This document shows, one piece after another, positions 13,826 to 17,411 of a stretch of DNA of 17,411 nucleotides. How positions within the stretch are numbered: position 1 is the first letter of the stretch; each line of letters opens with the position of its first letter. Origin of the DNA: Pseudomonadota bacterium (lineage in GTDB: Bacteria > Pseudomonadota > Alphaproteobacteria > Rhodobacterales > Rhodobacteraceae); assembly GCA_027592105.1 (NCBI GenBank), contig JAQCLA010000028.1, positions 1 through 17,411 on the forward strand, in the 5' to 3' direction. The notes beneath the pieces are model-generated. The model had not been told where the DNA came from and did not search any database. It saw only the letters and a list, made by a program, of their open reading frames with translations. Position numbers and translations under genes: made by a program.

Positions 13826-13873
13826 CCCGACCGCCCTTGCCGACCAGCTTCAGACAAAAGGATAGTGACGATC

Positions 13874-14566
13874 ATGGCGCGTGTTCCGCTCTACAAAGCC
13901 ACCGAAACCGAGATGATCCGCCGGATCACCGACGGCGAATGGGCCGTTGGCCTGCGCTTGCCCAATGAATTCGGGCTGGCCGAGGAATTCGGCGTCAGCC
14001 AAGGTACGATGCGGCGCGCTCTGATCACGCTGGAGGGGTTGGGGCTCTTGGCGCGCAAACCGGGGCGCGGCACCATCGTTTGCGCAGCTGCAGGGGCCAA
14101 AGGCGATACTGCGCATGACATGCCCAAACCCCAGCTCCGCGATGCGACCGGCGGCATGCTGATCTTGGATGTCTACCGCGCCCGCAGCGCCACGCGCGGC
14201 GCGGATGACGAGGAACTGGCCCTGTTTGCCACCACGCGCCTCGCCACGCTCGAGCGCATCTTTCACCGCAACGGCCAGCGCGCTGCCCGCGATCTCGTCA
14301 CACTGCCCGAGGCGCTCTTGCCCGTCATCGACGAAGATGCCGATCCCGATCTTGCCGCGCTTTTGCAAGATGCGGGGATCGTTTGCGATCACATCGATGA
14401 AGATATCACCGCCGCCGTGACGACGATGAGCGCCTCCGTTGCGCTGGCCTGCGACCGCTACACCGCGCTTCTCGTGCTGACCCGCACCGCGCGCGATGCC
14501 AAGGGAAACCCCATCGCCCGCCAAAGGCTGCAACTCATCGCCGATGGTATCCGCTACGGCGCGTGA
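13874..14566 (+). CDS. GntR-family regulator with UTRA-type effector domain (HutC subfamily)
   Basis: This is a transcription regulator of 230 residues. The GntR winged helix covers about residues 4-70 (PLYKATETEMIRRITDGEWAVGLRLPNEFGLAEEFGVSQGTMRRALITLEGLGLLARKPGRGTIV). The C-terminal part (about 95-228) has the pattern of a UTRA effector domain, ending YTALLVLTRTARDAKGNPIARQRLQL. I choose the ATG at 13874 because the conserved fold begins directly after it; the GTG at 13865 stands too close (two bases) to the AAAAGGA ribosome site. It starts 48 bases after the exonuclease gene, possibly as its last operon member. The ligand is unknown. It could control the acetate block upstream or the convergent gap-gabD pair. 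Confidence 0.9.
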   Translation: MARVPLYKATETEMIRRITDGEWAVGLRLPNEFGLAEEFGVSQGTMRRALITLEGLGLLARKPGRGTIVCAAAGAKGDTAHDMPKPQLRDATGGMLILDVYRARSATRGADDEELALFATTRLATLERIFHRNGQRAARDLVTLPEALLPVIDEDADPDLAALLQDAGIVCDHIDEDITAAVTTMSASVALACDRYTALLVLTRTARDAKGNPIARQRLQLIADGIRYGA

Positions 14567-14604
14567 CCCGCTTCTTCGTTTCTGAAATATCCCCGCCGGA
14601 GGCC
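14567..14604 (-). repeat. Gene-end motif recalled as frequent in Rhodobacterales genomes
   Basis: On the minus strand this stretch contains CCTCCGGCGGGGATATTT followed by AGAAACGAAGAAG. From memory, very similar strings occur many times in Rhodobacteraceae genomes just past stop codons. Here it begins directly after the gntR stop, in the 80-base space between convergent genes. Only one copy is seen in this window, so the repeat status cannot be shown from these bases alone. Confidence 0.45.
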
Positions 14605-14633
14605 ACCGCCGCGCGCAACATGCGGCAGCGGCC
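14601..14633. terminator. Convergent-gene hairpin, possible two-way terminator
   Basis: GGCCACCGCCGC (14601-14612) pairs with GCGGCAGCGGCC (14622-14633) over twelve positions with two mismatches and a nine-base loop. It lies between the ends of gntR (plus) and gabD (minus). There is no clear T run on either side, so it is a weak candidate, supported mainly by position. Confidence 0.4.
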
Positions 14634-14646
14634 CGAACAGCGCGGG

Positions 14647-16095
14647 TCAGATTCCATCGATACAGACATATTTGGTGTCGAGATAATCCTCGAGCCCTTG
14701 GCTCCCGCCTTCTTTGCCAAGACCCGATTCCTTGACCCCGCCAAAGGGGGCCTCGACTGTCGTGATCAACCCCGAATTGATGCCGATCATGCCGTAGGCC
14801 AGCCGTTCGTTCAGCCGAAAGGCGCGGCCCAGATCGCGGGTATAGACGTAGGATGCGAGACCGAATTCGGTGGCATTGGCCATCGCGATGACCTCCTCCT
14901 CCGTCTCGAAGCGGAAGACGGGGGCAAGGGGGCCGAAAATCTCTTCGCGGGCAAAAGCCATATCCTGCGTCGCCCCCGTCAGCACGGTGGGCTGGAAAAA
15001 GGTGCCGCCCAACTGGTGGCGCGACCCGCCCAAGACGACCTCAGCCCCCTTGGCCTTGGCATCGTCGAGCAACTCCTCGACCTTGGCCACCGCGCTCGCG
15101 TCGATCAGCGGGCCTTGGGCCACGCCTGCCTCGCGCCCATCACCCACCTTCAACGCGCGGGTTCTTTCGACAAGCTTGGCGACAAAGGCATCATGGACGC
15201 CTGCCTGCGCATAGATGCGGTTGGCGCAGACACAGGTTTGGCCGGAATTGCGGTATTTCGACACGATCGCACCCTCGACCGCAGCATCGAGATCGGCATC
15301 GTCAAAGACGATGAAGGGCGCATTGCCGCCCAACTCCATCGAGACCTTCTTGACCGTATCGGCCGAGGCGCGGATCAGCTCCTTACCCACCTCGGTCGAT
15401 CCGGTGAAGGTCACCTTGCGCACCTCGGAGCGTGCCATCATCGCGCCTGCAATCGCGCGGGCCGATCCCGTGACGATATTGATCACGCCCGCCGGATAGC
15501 CCACCTCCTCGGCCAGCGCGGCCCAAGCCAGCCCGCTATAGGGCGTGGCGGTTGCGGGCTTGGCGACAACTGTGCAGCCCACCGCCAAGGCAGGGGCAAG
15601 CTTGCGCGCCAACATCGACGAAGGGAAATTCCACGGCGTGATCATCCCCACAACACCCACCGGGTGCTTGGTGACCAAGATCCGGCGGCCATTGACGCCG
15701 GCGGGTACGATCTCGCCCTTGGCGCGGCGGGCTTCCTCGGCGAACCAGCGCACATATTGCGCGCCGATGGCGATCTCGCCCATCGCCTCGGCCAAGGGTT
15801 TGCCCATCTCGATGGTCAACAGCTCTGCCAGCGCCGCTTGGTTGTCCATTAGCGCATCATGCAGCTTCCAAAGCAGACCCACGCGGCTCATCAGGTCCAT
15901 CGCGGAGAAGGTCTGAAAGGCCGACGCGGCGGCGTCGATCGCGCGGTGGGTTTCCGCCGTACCGCAAGCGGGAACCGTGCCGATCACCTCGCCCGTCGCG
16001 GGATTGGTCACATCGATGGTCTTACCGCTCTCGGCCCCCACCCATGCGCCGCCGATAAAATTGCCCTGCCGCTGCCATGTCTGCCAATCGCTCAT
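14647..16095 (-). CDS. gabD: Succinate-semialdehyde dehydrogenase (GabD type)
   Basis: Oxidises succinate semialdehyde to succinate with NAD(P)+, the last step of the GABA shunt. The protein has 482 residues, the same length as E. coli GabD. Visible are the oxyanion Asn156 in ITPWNFP, the cofactor-binding Lys179, FTGSTEVGKEL at 230-240, the general base Glu254 in SMELGGNAP, and the catalytic Cys288 in GQTCVCANR. Cys290 lies two residues on, a pair also found in other SSADH enzymes. The C-terminal EEIFGPLAPVFRF and APFGGVKESGLGKEGG are typical. The ATG at 16095 overlaps the upstream GAPDH-like stop by one base (TGATG) and is served by GGGAG inside that gene; the in-frame start at 16149 would run through the neighbour's end and is rejected. 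Related semialdehydes (glutarate, malonate) are possible substrates. Confidence 0.92.
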   Translation of the reverse strand: MSDWQTWQRQGNFIGGAWVGAESGKTIDVTNPATGEVIGTVPACGTAETHRAIDAAASAFQTFSAMDLMSRVGLLWKLHDALMDNQAALAELLTIEMGKPLAEAMGEIAIGAQYVRWFAEEARRAKGEIVPAGVNGRRILVTKHPVGVVGMITPWNFPSSMLARKLAPALAVGCTVVAKPATATPYSGLAWAALAEEVGYPAGVINIVTGSARAIAGAMMARSEVRKVTFTGSTEVGKELIRASADTVKKVSMELGGNAPFIVFDDADLDAAVEGAIVSKYRNSGQTCVCANRIYAQAGVHDAFVAKLVERTRALKVGDGREAGVAQGPLIDASAVAKVEELLDDAKAKGAEVVLGGSRHQLGGTFFQPTVLTGATQDMAFAREEIFGPLAPVFRFETEEEVIAMANATEFGLASYVYTRDLGRAFRLNERLAYGMIGINSGLITTVEAPFGGVKESGLGKEGGSQGLEDYLDTKYVCIDGI

Positions 16096-17084
16096 CACAT
16101 CGCTCCCATCTTGCGGGCCAGATCCAGCATCCGGCAGGAAAAGCCCCATTCATTGTCATACCAGCCAAAGACGCGCAGCATGCCACCCTTGGCGCGTTTG
16201 ATCTCGGGCCCCTGCAAGATCACCGACTCGGGGCGCGCGCGCAGATCGGTCGAGACCAGCGTCTGACCCGTGAAGCCCACGATCGGCCCCGCGCGGTCAC
16301 GGAAAAAGGCTACGGCCTCCTCAGCCTGCGGCCGCTGTCGGGTGATCACGGCCAGATCAACACAAGAGACCGAGGCCACCGGCACCCGCACTGCCGACCC
16401 GGTGATCCGCCCCGCCAGATGCGGCAGCACCACATCGACCAGCGTGGCCGCACTGGTCGTGGTCGGCACCATGCTCAGCGCTGCGGCACGGCTTCGCGCG
16501 AAATCATCGCCCATCGGCTGATCGACCGTGGGCTGGCTGCCCGTGTAGCAATGCACCGTGGTCAAAAGCGCGCTTTCCAAGCCCCATTCCGCGTCGATCA
16601 TCGCCGCAAGAGGGGCCACCGCGTTGGTGGTACAAGATGCATTCGATACGATCCGATGGACGGGCATCAGCGCGGCATCATTGGCCCCCAGCACCACCGT
16701 CACATCCGCCTCTGGCGATGGACCCGAGACCAGCACCCGGCCCGCGCCAGCATCAAGACCCGCTTCGGCGAAACTCCGCGTGCGGGCAAGGCCGGTGCAT
16801 TCCATCACCACATCGATGCCCGACAGGTCCAAAAGCGCCAGATCGGGGACTTGGGTAAAAGGCAAACTGCGCGCGCCGACCCGCAGAACACCCTCGCCCG
16901 CCGTGACCTCCTCGGGCCAAGGACCAAAGACGCTGTCATATTGGAACAGATAGGCACAGGTTTTCAGCGGCGCGATGTCGTTGAGCGCCACGATCTCGAT
17001 CTCGGGCCAACCGCCGCCCAGCCAGGCGCGCAAGACCGATCGCCCGATGCGCCCAAAGCCGTTGATCGCCACCTTGATGGTCAT
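16095..17084 (-). CDS. Glyceraldehyde-3-phosphate dehydrogenase family protein (divergent type I)
   Basis: This is a 329-residue member of the GAPDH/erythrose-4-phosphate dehydrogenase family. The NAD-binding start INGFGRIGRSVLRA (7-20), the catalytic Cys151 in SNASCTTN, His178 in TTVHCYTGSQPTVDQP and the C-terminal WYDNEWGFSCRMLDLA (308-322) are intact. Differences from the glycolytic enzyme are notable: in the phosphate-binding stretch the usual SSTGAAK reads TTTSAATL, and the S-loop is altered (MGDDFARSRAAA). It is therefore probably a paralogue with altered substrate, not the main gap. I take the ATG at 17084 (MTIKVAING), served by AAAGGGAG; the frame extends to 17144 but those residues have no family match. 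It is co-translated with gabD downstream, a pairing that suggests an aldehyde-oxidising pathway. Confidence 0.88.
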   Translation of the reverse strand: MTIKVAINGFGRIGRSVLRAWLGGGWPEIEIVALNDIAPLKTCAYLFQYDSVFGPWPEEVTAGEGVLRVGARSLPFTQVPDLALLDLSGIDVVMECTGLARTRSFAEAGLDAGAGRVLVSGPSPEADVTVVLGANDAALMPVHRIVSNASCTTNAVAPLAAMIDAEWGLESALLTTVHCYTGSQPTVDQPMGDDFARSRAAALSMVPTTTSAATLVDVVLPHLAGRITGSAVRVPVASVSCVDLAVITRQRPQAEEAVAFFRDRAGPIVGFTGQTLVSTDLRARPESVILQGPEIKRAKGGMLRVFGWYDNEWGFSCRMLDLARKMGAM

Positions 17085-17195
17085 ACGCGCGCTCCCTTTG
17101 GGTGAAGTGATGCCGCCCCGTGACGCCCGGCGCAAGGGGGCCATTCCCCCGCCTGCGGCGGCGCGCTAAGCTCGGCGCAACAGCGGGGGTGGGAT
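17085..17195. promoter_or_regulatory. Divergent promoter region between the GAPDH-like gene and the oxidoreductase
   Basis: These 111 bases separate two genes that point away from each other, so promoters in both directions are expected here. I see the two ribosome sites (AAAGGGAG toward the left gene, GGGGGTGGG toward the right gene), but no box good enough to call as a -10 or -35. Confidence 0.4.
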
Positions 17196-17411
17196 ATGGA
17201 CGGCAACAAGCGACAAAGGCGCGTGACCTCAAGCCATTGGGGTGCCTTCGAGGTCGAAACCGAAGGCGACAAAATTATCGCCACATATCCCTTTGGCCCC
17301 GATCCATCGCCAACGGCGATCCCCGCGATCCTGCCCGCGGCTGTGCATCACGCCTCCCGCGTGGCGCGGCCATCGGTGCGCCGCGCATGGCTTGCAACCC
17401 GCGACCGGGCG
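17196..17411 (+). CDS. Molybdopterin S/N-oxide reductase (BisC/TorA/DorA family), 3'-truncated by the window edge
   Basis: The first 72 codons of a molybdopterin guanine dinucleotide enzyme that reduces S- or N-oxides such as biotin sulfoxide, DMSO or TMAO. The start MDGNKRQRRVTSSHWGAFEV leads into the SHWGAF motif typical of this family. Then comes a short beta region (EGDKIIATYPFGPDPSPTAIPA) and HHASRVARPSVRRAWL, which matches the family's conserved HPxRVxxPxVRxGWL stretch. The absence of a long Tat signal peptide in front of SHWGAF argues for a cytoplasmic, BisC-like enzyme rather than periplasmic TorA or DorA. The ATG at 17196 is preceded by GGGGGTGGG. The frame is open to the last base of the window. 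The remaining roughly 700 residues, including the Mo ligand, cannot be seen. Confidence 0.82.
   Translation, partial: MDGNKRQRRVTSSHWGAFEVETEGDKIIATYPFGPDPSPTAIPAILPAAVHHASRVARPSVRRAWLATRDRA

Noticed and set aside
16096..16149. Longer N-terminus for GabD starting at 16149
   Set aside because: The extra 18 residues overlap the end of the GAPDH-like gene, have no family match, and the ATG at 16095 has a good ribosome site and gives the exact GabD length.
17085..17144. Longer N-terminus for the GAPDH-like protein starting at 17144
   Set aside because: MTIKVAINGFGRIGR at 17084 is the normal family start and has AAAGGGAG before it; the extension has no signal or targeting features.
1..17411. CRISPR arrays, insertion sequences, tRNA or rRNA genes, attachment sites
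   Set aside because: I scanned for regularly spaced repeats, transposase motifs, tRNA-like cloverleaf ends and rRNA core sequences and saw none; short or diverged examples could be missed without computation.

Overview
The window looks like a chromosomal segment of an alphaproteobacterium of the Rhodobacteraceae (Roseobacter type). The reasons are the GC-rich coding, the GTG/ATG starts with GGAG-type ribosome sites, the Mrp/Pha antiporter operon, the DUF4212 plus VC_2705-type symporter pair, and a gene-end motif (about 14567-14604) that I recall as frequent in Rhodobacterales. No rRNA, tRNA, CRISPR, insertion sequence or phage gene was seen.

Layout. 1-1088 (+): end of a multisubunit Na+/H+ antiporter operon (mrpE partial, mrpF, mrpG). 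1089-1471: non-coding, with a long hairpin. 1472-4164 (+): an OxyR-like LysR regulator lacking the peroxidatic cysteine, a shortened Ldh_2-family protein lacking its catalytic histidines, and a second LysR regulator overlapping it by one base. 4165-4545: a structured non-coding region with dyads and a possible 17-codon leader ORF. 4546-13825 (+): acetyl-CoA synthetase, zinc-type adenylate kinase, DUF4212 small subunit, sodium:solute symporter, a strong terminator, a cNMP/CBS/DUF294 nucleotidyltransferase-like protein, a two-helix membrane protein of unknown function, and a membrane-anchored PAS/kinase-like protein fused to a DEDDh 3'-5' exonuclease. 13874-14566 (+): a GntR/UTRA regulator. 14647-17084 (-): a GAPDH-family paralogue and succinate-semialdehyde dehydrogenase, translationally coupled. 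17196-edge (+): the start of a molybdopterin S/N-oxide reductase.

How the genes may work together. The centre reads as an acetate (or short-chain carboxylate) uptake and activation block. The symporter pair imports the acid. AcsA converts it to acyl-CoA and releases AMP plus pyrophosphate. Adk recycles the AMP. The DUF294 protein has a cyclic-nucleotide domain and CBS domains (often adenylate sensors) joined to a nucleotidyltransferase fold, and so could sense or transmit adenylate state. The last gene joins a membrane sensor chassis to a nuclease domain. The symporter, DUF294 and exonuclease association recurs in other proteobacteria as far as I recall (for example the PA3232-PA3235 region of Pseudomonas aeruginosa). 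How the last three proteins work together is, to my knowledge, not settled. This is the best candidate here for an under-described system.
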